Origin: Sphingomonas sp. LY54
Lineage (GTDB): Bacteria > Pseudomonadota > Alphaproteobacteria > Sphingomonadales > Sphingomonadaceae
DNA length: 64,000 nucleotides
NCBI RefSeq assembly: GCF_035594035.1
Contig: NZ_CP141588.1
Coordinates: 868,001 to 932,000 of the forward strand
Reading direction: 5' to 3'
Positions within the stretch are counted from its first letter, which is position 1; every line of letters begins with the position of its first letter. Position numbers and translations under genes: made by a program. Below, piece by piece: positions 1 through 8,920 of the stretch. The notes below the pieces were generated by a model that saw only the letters and a program-made list of their open reading frames with translations, was not told the DNA's origin and searched no databases.

Positions 1-88
1 GGAGCCGCAGCCCGTCATTCGACCACCAGTAACCATCGGACCATGATGCCATGCTAGCTTCCCTTATATTCCCCTCCCATATCGACTG

Positions 89-1492
89 ATGATGCAAAGC
101 CCGCAAGCCAGCCCGTATCGCCCGGAGAAAGCCATTCTTTCGCTCGGCGACGCTTTCTACGACCCGGTCCGTCCCGCCGATTTCCCGCAGGCGATCCTCC
201 GTTTCCGCAACGATCGCTGGGCCGAAGCCGTTGGGTTGGCGGCGCTCGGCGACGACGAGTGGATTCGCCATTTCGCGCGCTTCGAGCGACTGCCCGACAA
301 CCTCCCCGAGCCGCTGGCGCTGCGCTATCACGGCCACCAGTTCCGCGTGTACAACCCCGATATCGGCGATGGCCGCGGCTTCCTGTTCGCGCAACTGCGC
401 GACAATGCCGATCGCCTGATCGACCTCGGCACCAAGGGATCGGGCCAGACCCCGTACAGCCGCTTCGGCGACGGCCGGCTGACGCTGAAGGGCGGCGTGC
501 GCGAGGTGCTGGCGACCGAGATGCTGGAGGCGCTGGGCGTCGAGACCAGCAAGACCTTCTCGCTGATCGAGACCGGCGAGGCGCTGGAGCGGGGCGACGA
601 GCCCTCCCCTACCCGCTCGGCCGTGCTGGTGCGCCTGCAGCACAGCCATATCCGCATCGGCACCTTCCAGCGGCTCGCTTATTTCGGAGACACGGACAAT
701 ATCCGCCGGCTCGTCGATTATTGCCTCGACCATTATTATGGCGAGCCGGCTCGTGAGGACGGGCCCGCCCGGCTGCTGGCGCGGGTGGCCGAGGCGGCGG
801 CGGGCCTGGCGGCCTCGTACATCGCCGCCGGTTTCGTCCACGGCGTGCTCAACAGCGACAATATCGCAATCACGGCGCAGAGCTTCGATTACGGGCCATG
901 GCGATGGACGCCCTTTTGGGACGGCCATTTCACCGCCGCCTATTTCGACCATGCCGGGCTCTATGCGTTCGGCCGGCAGCCCGAGGCGATCCACTGGGAC
1001 GTCGTTCAGCTCGCCGCGGCGTTGCGCACCGTGGCCGAGGCGGAGGTGTTGACGCCGGCGCTGGAGGCGTTCCCGACGATATTCCAGGAGCGGCTCGTCG
1101 AGACCGTCTTTGCGCGGCTCGGTATCCGCCCGACCGGGACCGATGCCGACAGCGACCTGCTGGTCGCGCTCGAGACCGGGCTGGCGCAGAAGACGGTCGA
1201 GATCGACCGCTTCTTCTTCGACTGGCGCGGCGGCCGGCGGCGCGGCCCCTCCCCCGCCGACATCGAATATGGCTCGGACGGCTTCACGCCCTTTCGCGAG
1301 CGGATCGAGCAGTTCGAGCCGACCGGCCCGCTCGACCACCCTTACTGGTCGGACGAGGGCCCTTGCTCGATGCATATCGACGAGGTCGAGGCGATCTGGT
1401 CGCGGATCGACGAGGCCGACGACTGGTCCCAGTTCGAGGCGAAAATCAAGGCGGTGCGCCGTATGGGCGAAGCGATGGGGGGCGTCTCTTGA
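89..1492 (+). CDS. selO: Protein adenylyltransferase SelO (YdiU family)
   Basis: A pseudokinase-fold enzyme that transfers AMP from ATP to Ser/Thr/Tyr of target proteins, linked to redox stress in other bacteria. The 467 aa match the family's usual length of about 480. The nucleotide-binding stretch LGTKGSGQTPYSR lies near residues 113-125 and holds the conserved Lys116. The catalytic-loop equivalent HGVLNSDNIAI is at 251-261 with Asp257, followed by DYGP near 267-270. The region after DYGP diverges from the E. coli protein. No C-terminal selenocysteine or cysteine motif is seen, as in bacterial short forms. Its stop lies about 50 bases before astD. The start has two adjacent Met codons and the exact one is uncertain. 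Confidence 0.93.
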   Translation: MMQSPQASPYRPEKAILSLGDAFYDPVRPADFPQAILRFRNDRWAEAVGLAALGDDEWIRHFARFERLPDNLPEPLALRYHGHQFRVYNPDIGDGRGFLFAQLRDNADRLIDLGTKGSGQTPYSRFGDGRLTLKGGVREVLATEMLEALGVETSKTFSLIETGEALERGDEPSPTRSAVLVRLQHSHIRIGTFQRLAYFGDTDNIRRLVDYCLDHYYGEPAREDGPARLLARVAEAAAGLAASYIAAGFVHGVLNSDNIAITAQSFDYGPWRWTPFWDGHFTAAYFDHAGLYAFGRQPEAIHWDVVQLAAALRTVAEAEVLTPALEAFPTIFQERLVETVFARLGIRPTGTDADSDLLVALETGLAQKTVEIDRFFFDWRGGRRRGPSPADIEYGSDGFTPFRERIEQFEPTGPLDHPYWSDEGPCSMHIDEVEAIWSRIDEADDWSQFEAKIKAVRRMGEAMGGVS

Positions 1493-1542
1493 CCGCGTCG
1501 ATCAAACATGTTGGGGCTGCGGCCCAGGAGATTGGGAACCAG

Positions 1543-2979
1543 ATGAGCGACATGCTGACCTCGACCGAACCGGCCACCGGCGCCGCGCTCTGGACCGGCG
1601 CCATCGGCGATGCCGACGCCGAGGTGACCGCAGCGCGCGCGGCCTGGGCAGGGTGGGCGTCGCGGCCGCTTGCGGTGCGATCCGAGACGCTGCGCCGCTT
1701 CGCCAACGTCGTCCGCCAGAACAAGGACAAGTTCGCGGATCTGATCGCACGCGAAACGGGCAAGCCTCTATGGGAAGCCGGCACCGAGGTCGATTCGGTG
1801 ATCAACAAGGTGGACATCTCGATCGCCGCTTATTCCGAACGCACGTCGCAGCGGAGGCTGGAAGGCGCGCTCGGCGCGCGGGTCGCGGTCCGGCACAAGC
1901 CGCACGGCGTGCTGGCGGTATTGGGGCCGTATAATTTCCCGGCCCACCTGCCCAACGGCCATATCGTTCCGGCCCTGCTCGCCGGCAATGCGGTGGTGTT
2001 CAAGCCATCGGAGAAGACGCCGGCCGTGGGCGAGATGCTGGTCAAGCTGTTCCACGAGGCGGGCGTGCCCGAAGGCGTGCTGCGCTGCCTGCAGGGCGGG
2101 CCCGACACCGGCCGCGCGCTCGCCGGCCATCCCGGGCTCGACGGCCTGCTCTTCACCGGGTCTGCCCGGGCGGGCCTGTCGCTGCACCGCCAGTTTTCCG
2201 AGACGCCGGAGAAGATCCTCGCGCTCGAGCTCGGCGGCAACAATCCCCTGGTCGTGTGGGACGCGCCCGACGTGCACGCGGCCGCGACGATCGCAGTCCA
2301 ATCTGCTTTCATGAGCGCCGGCCAGCGCTGCACTGCAGCGCGGCGGCTGATCGTCAAGGACGGCGCGCACGAGGAACTGGTCGGCACGATCGTCAAGCTC
2401 GCCGAGCGCCTGATCGTCGACCAGCCGCACGCCAGTCCGGCGCCGTTCATGGGCCCGGTGATCGACAACCAGGCCGCCGATCAGCTCCAGGAGGCCTTCC
2501 TCGACCTGATGATGAAGGGCGGCAGGCCGCTGAAGCATCTCGATCGCCCGTACGACGACCGGCCGTTCCTCACCCCGGCGGTGATCGACGTCACCGACGT
2601 GAGCCAGCGGCCCGACGCCGAATTGTTCGGCCCCGTGCTGCAGGTGATCCGCGTGCCCGATTTCGACGCCGCATTGGCCGAGGCCAATGCGACCCGCTAC
2701 GGCCTCGCTGCCTCCCTGGTGGGCGGCAGCCCGGAGCTTTACGATCGCTTCTGGGCCAACATCCGGTCGGGCGTCGTCAATTGGAACAAGCCCACCAACG
2801 GCGCCCCGTCGAACGCGCCGTTCGGCGGCGTCGGTGTCAGCGGCAACCACCGCCCGAGCGCTTATTATGCCGCCGATTATTGCGCCTATCCGGTAACCAG
2901 CTCCGAGGCGGAGACGGCACGGGCGTCGATCGGCGTCGGCCTGCGCGACGCCGCCAGCGCGAGCACGCCGATCGTCTGA
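1543..2979 (+). CDS. astD: N-succinylglutamate 5-semialdehyde dehydrogenase
   Basis: An NAD-dependent aldehyde dehydrogenase acting at the fourth step of the arginine succinyltransferase pathway, converting succinylglutamate semialdehyde to succinylglutamate. The 478 aa track the E. coli AstD pattern closely: RETGKPLWEAGTEVDSVINK near the N-terminus, GPYNFPAHLPNGHIVPALLA, the cofactor-loop FTGSA, the ELGGNNPL segment, and the catalytic cysteine in SAGQRCTAARR. The C-terminus holds GNHRPSAYYAADYCAYP, typical of AstD. The ATG at 1543 is chosen because AGGAG lies about 12 bases upstream and the protein begins as expected. The open frame extends far upstream but overlaps selO. No other ast genes are nearby. 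It ends directly against the converging dnaB. Confidence 0.93.
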   Translation: MSDMLTSTEPATGAALWTGAIGDADAEVTAARAAWAGWASRPLAVRSETLRRFANVVRQNKDKFADLIARETGKPLWEAGTEVDSVINKVDISIAAYSERTSQRRLEGALGARVAVRHKPHGVLAVLGPYNFPAHLPNGHIVPALLAGNAVVFKPSEKTPAVGEMLVKLFHEAGVPEGVLRCLQGGPDTGRALAGHPGLDGLLFTGSARAGLSLHRQFSETPEKILALELGGNNPLVVWDAPDVHAAATIAVQSAFMSAGQRCTAARRLIVKDGAHEELVGTIVKLAERLIVDQPHASPAPFMGPVIDNQAADQLQEAFLDLMMKGGRPLKHLDRPYDDRPFLTPAVIDVTDVSQRPDAELFGPVLQVIRVPDFDAALAEANATRYGLAASLVGGSPELYDRFWANIRSGVVNWNKPTNGAPSNAPFGGVGVSGNHRPSAYYAADYCAYPVTSSEAETARASIGVGLRDAASASTPIV

Positions 2980-4503
2980 TCAGCCGCCGCGCACTTCCGG
3001 CAGATAGTGATCCTCGATCAGGTCCGAGAAGCGGGTGATCTTGGCGTCGAACTTCAACGTCACGGTGCCGGTGGCGCCGTGGCGCTGCTTGGCGATGATC
3101 AGTTCGGCCTTGCCGTGCGCCTCGCCCATCGCGCGCTGCCATTCGTCGAAGGCGGCGATCGTCGAGGCGTCGTCCCCGGCATCGGCCGAAGCCTCCTTGG
3201 GCTTGGCGAAATTGATGTAATATTCCTCGCGATAGACGAACAGGACGATGTCGGCGTCCTGCTCGATCGAGCCGGATTCGCGAAGGTCGGAGAGCTGCGG
3301 GCGCTTGTTCTCGCGGCTCTCGACCTGACGGCTGAGCTGCGAGAGCGCCATCACCGGCACGTTCAGTTCCTTGGCGAGCGTCTTCAAACCTCGCGAAATC
3401 TCCGAAATTTCCTGGACGCGATTGTCCTGGCCCCCCTTGCCCGAGCCCTGCAGCAACTGGAGATAGTCTACCACGATGAAGCCGATGTCGCGCTGGCGCT
3501 TCAGCCGGCGGGCGCGGGTGCGCAGGGCGGCTATGGTGAGGCCGGGCGTGTCGTCGATATAGAGCGGAAGGTTCTCGAGCTCGGCCGCGGCGCGGGCGAG
3601 GTTGCGGAAATCCTGCTGGCTGATCTTGCCCATGCGCAGGCTCTCGCCGCTGATCCCGGAGGCTTCGGCGAGAATGCGGGTGGCGAGCTGGTCGGCCGAC
3701 ATTTCGAGGCTGAAGAAGGCGACCGGCGCTCCCACCGACTTGGACGGCTCGAGCCCATCCTCGAGGTCGCGGATGTAGCGCGACGCCGTGTTGTAGGCGA
3801 TGTTGGTGGCGAGCGAGGTCTTGCCCATGCCGGGGCGGCCGGCGAGGATCAGAAGGTCCGAATGGTGGAGACCGCCGGTGCGGGCGTTGAAGCTTTCGAG
3901 GCCGGTGGTGAGGCCGGAGAGGCCGCCGCCGGTGTTGAGCGCCTTTTCGGCGAGCTGCACGGCGAGCTTCGTCGCCTGGGCGAAGCTCTTGACTGAGCCC
4001 TCACCGCCGCCTTCCTCGGCGACGCGGTAGAGCGCGCTCTCCGCGGCCTCGATCTGGGCGAGCGGATTGACCTCCTCGCTGGTGTCGAGTGCCTGCTCGA
4101 CCATCTCGCGGCCGACGCCGATCAGGGCGCGCAGCAGAGCGAGCTCGTAAATCTGCTCGGCAAAATCGCGGGCGCCGATGATCGCGGCGCCGCCGCCGGT
4201 GAGCTGGGCGAGATAGGCCGGGCCGCCGAGCTCCTTCATCTCCTCGTCCTGCTCGAACAGGGGGCGCAGCGTGACCGGGCTCGCGATCATGTTGCGGTCG
4301 ATGAGCTTCAGGATGTTCTCGTAGATGCGGGCGTGTAGCGGCTCGTAGAAATGGTCCGGCCGCAGCTTCATCTGAATGTCTTCGGCCAGCCGGTTGTCGA
4401 TCATCAACGCACCGAGCAGGGCGGCCTCGGCCTCCACATTCTGCGGAAGGGCCGCTGCGGCATCGGCAGCCGGGGTCTCGATCAACGTAAGGGGATTCAA
4501 CAT
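2980..4503 (-). CDS. dnaB: Replicative DNA helicase DnaB
   Basis: The hexameric 5'-3' helicase that unwinds the chromosome at the replication fork and recruits primase. The 507 aa show the N-terminal primase-contact domain (PQNVEAEAALLGALMIDN near residues 20-37), a linker, and a RecA-type motor with Walker A GRPGMGKT at 222-229. The Walker B region is FIVVDYLQLL, and the SxLSRQVE and DLRESGSIEQDADIV motifs follow. No intein interrupts it. The gene converges on astD with no gap between stop codons. The spacer upstream (4504-4598) separates it from a divergent UPF0262 gene, so both promoters must lie there. Confidence 0.97.
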   Translation of the reverse strand: MLNPLTLIETPAADAAAALPQNVEAEAALLGALMIDNRLAEDIQMKLRPDHFYEPLHARIYENILKLIDRNMIASPVTLRPLFEQDEEMKELGGPAYLAQLTGGGAAIIGARDFAEQIYELALLRALIGVGREMVEQALDTSEEVNPLAQIEAAESALYRVAEEGGGEGSVKSFAQATKLAVQLAEKALNTGGGLSGLTTGLESFNARTGGLHHSDLLILAGRPGMGKTSLATNIAYNTASRYIRDLEDGLEPSKSVGAPVAFFSLEMSADQLATRILAEASGISGESLRMGKISQQDFRNLARAAAELENLPLYIDDTPGLTIAALRTRARRLKRQRDIGFIVVDYLQLLQGSGKGGQDNRVQEISEISRGLKTLAKELNVPVMALSQLSRQVESRENKRPQLSDLRESGSIEQDADIVLFVYREEYYINFAKPKEASADAGDDASTIAAFDEWQRAMGEAHGKAELIIAKQRHGATGTVTLKFDAKITRFSDLIEDHYLPEVRGG

Positions 4504-4598
4504 AACGCCTTGTCGCCCGTTCGGCGGGCGGCCTCAAGGCACATTAAGTCTGGGGATAGGGTGTGGATAAGCCTTGCTGCACCCGCTAACAAGCTTTC

Positions 4599-5063
4599 AT
4601 GGGCGAGCCGCGCATCATCGACATCGAGCTGGACGACCGCACGATCCTGTGGCGCAACGCCGACGTGGAGCAGGAGCGGAAGATCGCGATCTTCGACCTG
4701 CTCGAGGCCAATCATTTCGCGCCCACCGGCCATGAGGGGCCCTTCAGGATCATGCTGCGGGTCGAGGACAACCGGCTCGCCATCGACCTCAGGGACCAGC
4801 AGGGCGCGCCGCTGGAGACGATCCGGCTCGGCCTCGCCCGTTTCCGCCGCCCGATCCGCGACTATTTCGCGATCTGCGATTCCTACTTCAAGGCGGTGCG
4901 GTCGGATTCGCCGCACGGCATCGAGACCGTCGACATGGCGCGGCGCGCGATCCACAACGAGGCCGCCGAACTCCTCCAGGAATGCCTCGAAGACCGGATC
5001 GACATGGACTTCGACACGGCCCGGCGGCTGTTCACCCTGATCTGCATGCTGCATATCAAATGA
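4599..5063 (+). CDS. UPF0262 family protein
   Basis: A 154-aa protein of a conserved alphaproteobacterial family with no assigned biochemical function. Recognised by [12 protein letters not shown] near the N-terminus, the central [20 protein letters not shown], and the C-terminal [14 protein letters not shown] segment (here [18 protein letters not shown]). The protein is acidic, soluble and has no signal peptide or membrane helix. It is divergent from dnaB and is followed after about 50 bases by a lipoprotein gene and dcd on the same strand, so the three may be cotranscribed. Confidence 0.88.
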   Translation: MGEPRIIDIELDDRTILWRNADVEQERKIAIFDLLEANHFAPTGHEGPFRIMLRVEDNRLAIDLRDQQGAPLETIRLGLARFRRPIRDYFAICDSYFKAVRSDSPHGIETVDMARRAIHNEAAELLQECLEDRIDMDFDTARRLFTLICMLHIK

Positions 5064-5116
5064 AGCCGCGCGCGGGGGCTTGCCCTCCCGCTTCATTCCC
5101 GCGAAAGCTCGCGCTC

Positions 5117-5518
5117 ATGAAGCCACTCCTCATTCTCGGCCTGGCCGCGCTTGCCGGCTGCGCGGCCAACGGCCCCGCGCCGTTCGCAGCAGTGAAAAAC
5201 GTCCGCTACAACGCTATCGGCCACGATCCGTTCTGGATCGTCGCGGTCGGCGACGACAAGGTCGTGTTGACGCTCGGTCCCGCCGGCGGCCGCGCCGACG
5301 GCGAACTCGAGAGCTTCGCCTATCCGCGGCCGCTGCCGCGCGAGGCGGACGGAGTGCGCCGCTGGGAATCGGGCGAAGGAACACAGGTAATCACGATCGA
5401 AGCGCGCAAGGCGGCATGCCAGGCAGGCGGCCGCTCCTATCCGGACAAGGTGAAAGTCTCGCTCAGCGGCCGGGTGCTGCAGGGCTGCGGCGGCCGCGAG
5501 CAGGGAGCGCGCGGCTAA
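5117..5518 (+). CDS. Putative lipoprotein
   Basis: A 133-aa protein starting with a short basic-hydrophobic leader and a lipobox-like LAGC with Cys near residue 15, so it is probably a lipid-anchored envelope protein. The body holds [16 protein letters not shown] and ends with a cysteine pair (AACQAG and LQGCGG), which could form a disulfide. The FW...V..D pattern recalls the family of small heat-inducible or META-like lipoproteins, but that link is only suggestive. Its TAA overlaps the ATG of dcd (TAATG), so the two are translationally coupled. The ATG at 5117 is preferred over upstream in-frame starts because it gives the leader peptide. Confidence 0.75.
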   Translation: MKPLLILGLAALAGCAANGPAPFAAVKNVRYNAIGHDPFWIVAVGDDKVVLTLGPAGGRADGELESFAYPRPLPREADGVRRWESGEGTQVITIEARKAACQAGGRSYPDKVKVSLSGRVLQGCGGREQGARG

Positions 5519-6072
5519 TGGCAGTGATGGCCGACCGCTGGATTCGCGAGCGCGCGCTCCAGGACGGAATGATCGAACCCTTCGTCGACCGCCAGAAGCG
5601 CGAAGGCTGCATCAGCTACGGCCTGTCAAGCTACGGCTACGACGCGCGCGTATCGGACGAGTTCAAGATCTTCACCAATGTCGACAGCGCCATCGTCGAT
5701 CCCAAGGACTTCGCGGCGAACAGCTTCGTCGACCGCAAGACCGACTGCTGCATCATCCCGCCCAACAGCTTCGCGCTGGCGCGGACGGTCGAATATTTCC
5801 GGGTGCCACGCGACGTGCTGGTGATCTGCCTCGGCAAATCGACCTATGCCCGCTGCGGCATCATCGTGAACGTGACCCCGCTCGAGCCGGGCTGGGAAGG
5901 CCATGTCACGCTGGAATTCTCCAACACGACCCCCCTTCCCGCCAAGGTCTACGCCAACGAAGGCGCGTGCCAGTTCCTGTTCCTTCAGGGCAACGAGCCG
6001 TGCGAGGTCAGCTACGCCGACCGCGCCGGCAAATATATGGGCCAGCGCGGAGTGACCCTGCCGAAGCTGTGA
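5518..6072 (+). CDS. dcd: dCTP deaminase
   Basis: Deaminates dCTP to dUTP and so supplies dUTP for dTMP synthesis. The 184 aa are the standard length for the monofunctional enzyme. Visible hallmarks are [13 protein letters not shown] near the N-terminus, the nucleotide-binding [21 protein letters not shown] segment containing the catalytic glutamate region, [21 protein letters not shown], and the C-terminal [14 protein letters not shown]. The start overlaps the stop of the preceding lipoprotein. The gene converges on the HerA-like ATPase with a 19-base gap. Confidence 0.96.
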   Translation: MAVMADRWIRERALQDGMIEPFVDRQKREGCISYGLSSYGYDARVSDEFKIFTNVDSAIVDPKDFAANSFVDRKTDCCIIPPNSFALARTVEYFRVPRDVLVICLGKSTYARCGIIVNVTPLEPGWEGHVTLEFSNTTPLPAKVYANEGACQFLFLQGNEPCEVSYADRAGKYMGQRGVTLPKL

Positions 6073-6091
6073 AGGCGCGCAGCGCCGGCCT

Positions 6092-7603
6092 TTAGAGGAG
6101 CAGCCCGCTCCGCGGGGCGGCGCGCTTGGCCTTGGCCGGATCGGCTTCGGCGGCGGAGGCGGCGGTGGTCCAGCCGAGCTGGGGAATGCTGATCTGGCGC
6201 TTGCCGGTGAGGTCGATGCGCACGACGATCGTCCCGCGCTCCTCCATGTAATTGAGCAGCCGTCGCGCCCGATTGGCGGAGCTGGTGCCGTAGATCGCCG
6301 CCAGATCGGAATCGGCCGGGCATTCCTCTTCGTCCTTGGCGGCGCGCGCGATGGTGAGGAACACGCCGAGCATGTCCTCGGGCAGGCCCACCGCAATCTC
6401 CATCGCCTCGTCCCAGCCTTCCTCACCCTCGCGGTAGAGGCCGGCCCGCGCCATGCCGAGGCGGCGGCGGAAAGCGGCGAGATCGAGGCCGGGATCGTTC
6501 AATCGGTGCATGCGGCAGCGGAGCAGAAAATCCTGGAACAGGATCGCGGCCGACTGGAAGGCGGCGGCCGGATCGCCGACGATCTCGCGCAGCACGGTCT
6601 CGATCACGCGGTCGCGCTCGTCGGGGTCCATGGCCGGTGCCGCGGGCTGCGGCGTCGCCGGCGTCATCACCGGATGGCTGAGGCTGCGGATCAGCTCCTC
6701 GGCGGCGACCGGGCTGGGGCGCGGCGGCGCGGGCGGCGGTGGCGGAGCCTCCTCGGCGGGCGCGAACAGCAGGCTCTGCATATCCTCGCCATTGGTCTGC
6801 GGGAGCGGCACCAGCTTGGGGCTGCCGCTGCGCGCCGCGGTCTTCACGTCGCCGATCTTCACCGACACCGGCCGTCGCGACAGCGCCGGGCCGAGCGCCA
6901 GGAAATGGCCGCGCTGGAGATCGCGTATCTGCTCGGCCTGCTTGCGCTCCATGCCGAGCAGATCGGAGGCGCGCGCCATGTCGATATCGAGGAAGGTGCG
7001 TCCCATCAGGAAGTTCGACGCCTCGGCGGCAACGTTCTTGGCGAGCTTGGCGAGGCGCTGGGTGGCGATGACGCCGGCAAGGCCGCGCTTGCGGCCGCGG
7101 CACATCAGATTTGTCATCGCGCCGAGCGACAGGCGGCGGGCTTCGTCCGAGACCTCGCCCGCGGCCGACGGCGCGAACACCTGCGCCTCGTCGACCACGA
7201 CCAGGGCCGGATACCAATGGTCGCGATGGGCGTCGAACAGGGCGTTGAGGAAGGCTGCGGCGCAGCGCATCTGCTGGTCCATCTCGAGCCCTTCGAGGCT
7301 GAGCACGACCGAGGCGCGATGCTCGCGGATGCGCGTGGCCAGGCGGGCGATCTCGGTTAGGCTGTAGTCGGTCGCCTCGATCGCGGTGTGGCCGAATGCG
7401 GAAAGGGTAACGAAATCGCCCTCGGGATCGATCACCACCTGCTGGACGAGGCCGGCGCTGCCCTCGAGCATGCGGCGCAGGAGATGCGACTTGCCGGAGC
7501 CGCTATTGCCCTGAACGAGGAGGCGGGTCGCCAGCAGCTCCTCCAGGTCCATGCCTACGGCCTTGCCGGCGGCGTCCACCCCCATGTCGATCTGTACGCT
7601 CAC
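6092..7603 (-). CDS. HerA-like helicase/ATPase (DUF87 family)
   Basis: A 503-aa P-loop ATPase of the HerA/FtsK group. Walker A GNSGSGKS is at residues 32-39 and Walker B is in PALVVVDEAQVF. A GRKRGLAGVIATQRLAKL segment fits the sensor region of the family. A proline-rich linker (PPPPPAPPRPSP) near residue 290 separates the motor from a C-terminal half that contains a winged-helix-like stretch (DLAAIYGTSSANRARRLLNYMEERG). No NurA nuclease, the usual HerA partner, is encoded beside it, so it may be a stand-alone DNA-processing or mobilisation-type ATPase. The substrate is unknown. Confidence 0.85.
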   Translation of the reverse strand: MSVQIDMGVDAAGKAVGMDLEELLATRLLVQGNSGSGKSHLLRRMLEGSAGLVQQVVIDPEGDFVTLSAFGHTAIEATDYSLTEIARLATRIREHRASVVLSLEGLEMDQQMRCAAAFLNALFDAHRDHWYPALVVVDEAQVFAPSAAGEVSDEARRLSLGAMTNLMCRGRKRGLAGVIATQRLAKLAKNVAAEASNFLMGRTFLDIDMARASDLLGMERKQAEQIRDLQRGHFLALGPALSRRPVSVKIGDVKTAARSGSPKLVPLPQTNGEDMQSLLFAPAEEAPPPPPAPPRPSPVAAEELIRSLSHPVMTPATPQPAAPAMDPDERDRVIETVLREIVGDPAAAFQSAAILFQDFLLRCRMHRLNDPGLDLAAFRRRLGMARAGLYREGEEGWDEAMEIAVGLPEDMLGVFLTIARAAKDEEECPADSDLAAIYGTSSANRARRLLNYMEERGTIVVRIDLTGKRQISIPQLGWTTAASAAEADPAKAKRAAPRSGLLL

Positions 7604-7696
7604 GCCTTGCCTTTGAACGCCTTAGCGCGCGGGAAGCAAGATGGGACGGACCCCTAAAGGGGTGCTTTTCTGGGGATGGAATCGGTGCGCGGCGAT

Positions 7697-7903
7697 TCAG
7701 CCGGCGAGGCGATGGCCGGAAACCGACTGGAGAACGGGCGCGCGGCGGAAGGGCGGCCACGGCTCGCCGAGCCCGCGGGCGCGATATTCGGCGGCGGCGG
7801 CAAGGTGACGGCGGCGCTCGGCAGGATCGGCGGCGCGGTCGGCAAGATAGAGCGCACCCTGGCGCAGGCGCGCATAATGGATGAAATCGTCTTGCTGCTG
7901 CAT
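7697..7903 (-). CDS. Small conserved-looking hypothetical protein
   Basis: A 68-aa, helix-rich ORF beginning MQQQDDFIHYARLRQGALYLADRAADP-like. The ATG at 7903 is chosen over an upstream TTG because GGAG lies six bases before it. Repeated Ala/Arg/Leu pattern (ADRAADPAERRRHLAAAAEYRA) suggests a short helical hairpin. I do not recognise a family. It lies between the divergent candidate sRNA and the start of the HerA-like gene. Confidence 0.55.
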   Translation of the reverse strand: MQQQDDFIHYARLRQGALYLADRAADPAERRRHLAAAAEYRARGLGEPWPPFRRAPVLQSVSGHRLAG

Positions 7904-8048
7904 CAGGGTCTCCGCGACTGCCGGACGGCGCCGATAAACCAAGAACGTACTGATCTCGCAGCGGTTCCAAGGCGGAGGCCGGAGTGGGATTGTTACGGCA
8001 AGCGGCGGCCGGCGGCTTCTTCGTTACGGCGCCGACGGCTATACTGGC

Positions 8049-8128
8049 GGGACGACTCAGAAACCACTGGTCGCTCCCTTGTGCCCACTCCGTAGCGATC
8101 CTCCTACGCCCCGGTTTCGGGGCGTTTT
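8049..8128 (+). ncRNA. Candidate small RNA with CCUCCU linker and intrinsic terminator
   Basis: A TATACT -10-like hexamer at 8040-8045 precedes a region that can fold into a strong hairpin (8049-8078: GGGA-CGAC-CAG pairing with CTG-GTCG-TCCC, one bulge each side). A single-stranded linker follows with CCTCCT at 8099-8104, then a perfect stem CGCCCCG/CGGGGCG (8107-8124) followed by four T. No plus-strand protein gene ends here, so the terminator is otherwise unexplained. The anti-Shine-Dalgarno-like CCUCCU is typical of regulatory sRNAs in alphaproteobacteria. No clear -35 was found. Confidence 0.5.
8107..8128 (+). terminator. Rho-independent terminator
   Basis: A seven-base-pair GC stem with loop GTTT is followed by TTTT on the plus strand only. 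The minus side has no T run, so it does not serve the converging DUF6766 gene, which ends at 8139. Confidence 0.75.
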
Positions 8129-8138
8129 GTTGTGCGCG

Positions 8139-8795
8139 TCAGCTGCCGGTGTGACTGTGCGGAGCGGCCACCGGCTTCGATTCCGGCGATTCGCGCTGGC
8201 GCAGGTAGATCGACAGCACGACCAGCACCGCCGTCGAAAGAAACTCGCTCTGCCAGTTCTGGAAGCTCTCGAACCACAATTGCGGGTCGCCGAGATATTC
8301 CATGACGCTCATCGCCGGCTCGCCGTGCCGGCGCGCCTCCTCGGCGGCGGCCAGGGCGCTGTACCGCCAGTGCATCACGAACGAGGCGACGAACATCGCG
8401 AACAGCACGATCCCGAGCGAACGGGCATAGAGCCAGCGCGCCAATGCGCCCGCGCGCAGGGCCGCCGGGGCGTCGGGGCGCTGGCCCTGGGCCGCGAGAT
8501 TGGCGTCGCGCGGGGGCGAATCCGGGTCCTTCGATTCGGAGGAGCCGCGTTGGATGAGGATGGCGGTCAGCATGACATAGGCCGACATCTGCAGGAACTC
8601 GCTCTCCCAATTTTCGAACACGGTAGAGAGGAATTCGTCGTCGGTCGCGTAAGCGAACAAGGTGATCGCTTCACGGCCGTGACGGGCGAGATCCTCGTTC
8701 TCGACATACCAGCCCATCACCCAGTGGCCGAGGATGCTGGCGAGAAACAGCAACATCAACGCGATAGTAAGGCCATTGTCCCGCAGCACGCGCAC
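8139..8795 (-). CDS. DUF6766 family membrane protein
   Basis: A 218-aa inner-membrane protein of unknown function. There are about four hydrophobic helices: residues 9-26 (LTIALMLLFLASILGHWV), 66-83, 118-140, and 187-198. Two similar half-repeats are visible: FENWESEFLQMSAYVMLTAILIQRGS in the first half and FQNWQSEFLSTAVLVVLSIYLRQRES in the second, so the protein looks like an internal duplication. The start is GTG at 8795 with GGAG about ten bases upstream. It is transcribed away from threonine synthase. Confidence 0.8.
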   Translation of the reverse strand: MRVLRDNGLTIALMLLFLASILGHWVMGWYVENEDLARHGREAITLFAYATDDEFLSTVFENWESEFLQMSAYVMLTAILIQRGSSESKDPDSPPRDANLAAQGQRPDAPAALRAGALARWLYARSLGIVLFAMFVASFVMHWRYSALAAAEEARRHGEPAMSVMEYLGDPQLWFESFQNWQSEFLSTAVLVVLSIYLRQRESPESKPVAAPHSHTGS

Positions 8796-8920
8796 GATCC
8801 GGTCTCCTTATTGTTTCGGAAGCGAAAACCCCGTCGGACGGCTTCGTTCCCCGCCCGGGCATTTGCAGCGGCACGCTACTGCTGTAGCGGACGATCTCCC
8901 CGCCCCTTCAGGAACCCTGC

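Noticed and set aside
898-1542. Long in-frame extension of the astD reading frame
   Set aside because: It lies within selO in another frame; the AstD-like sequence begins at the ATG at 1543.
6073-6091. Possible terminator between dcd and the HerA-like gene
   Set aside because: The inverted bases leave no usable loop and there is no T run.
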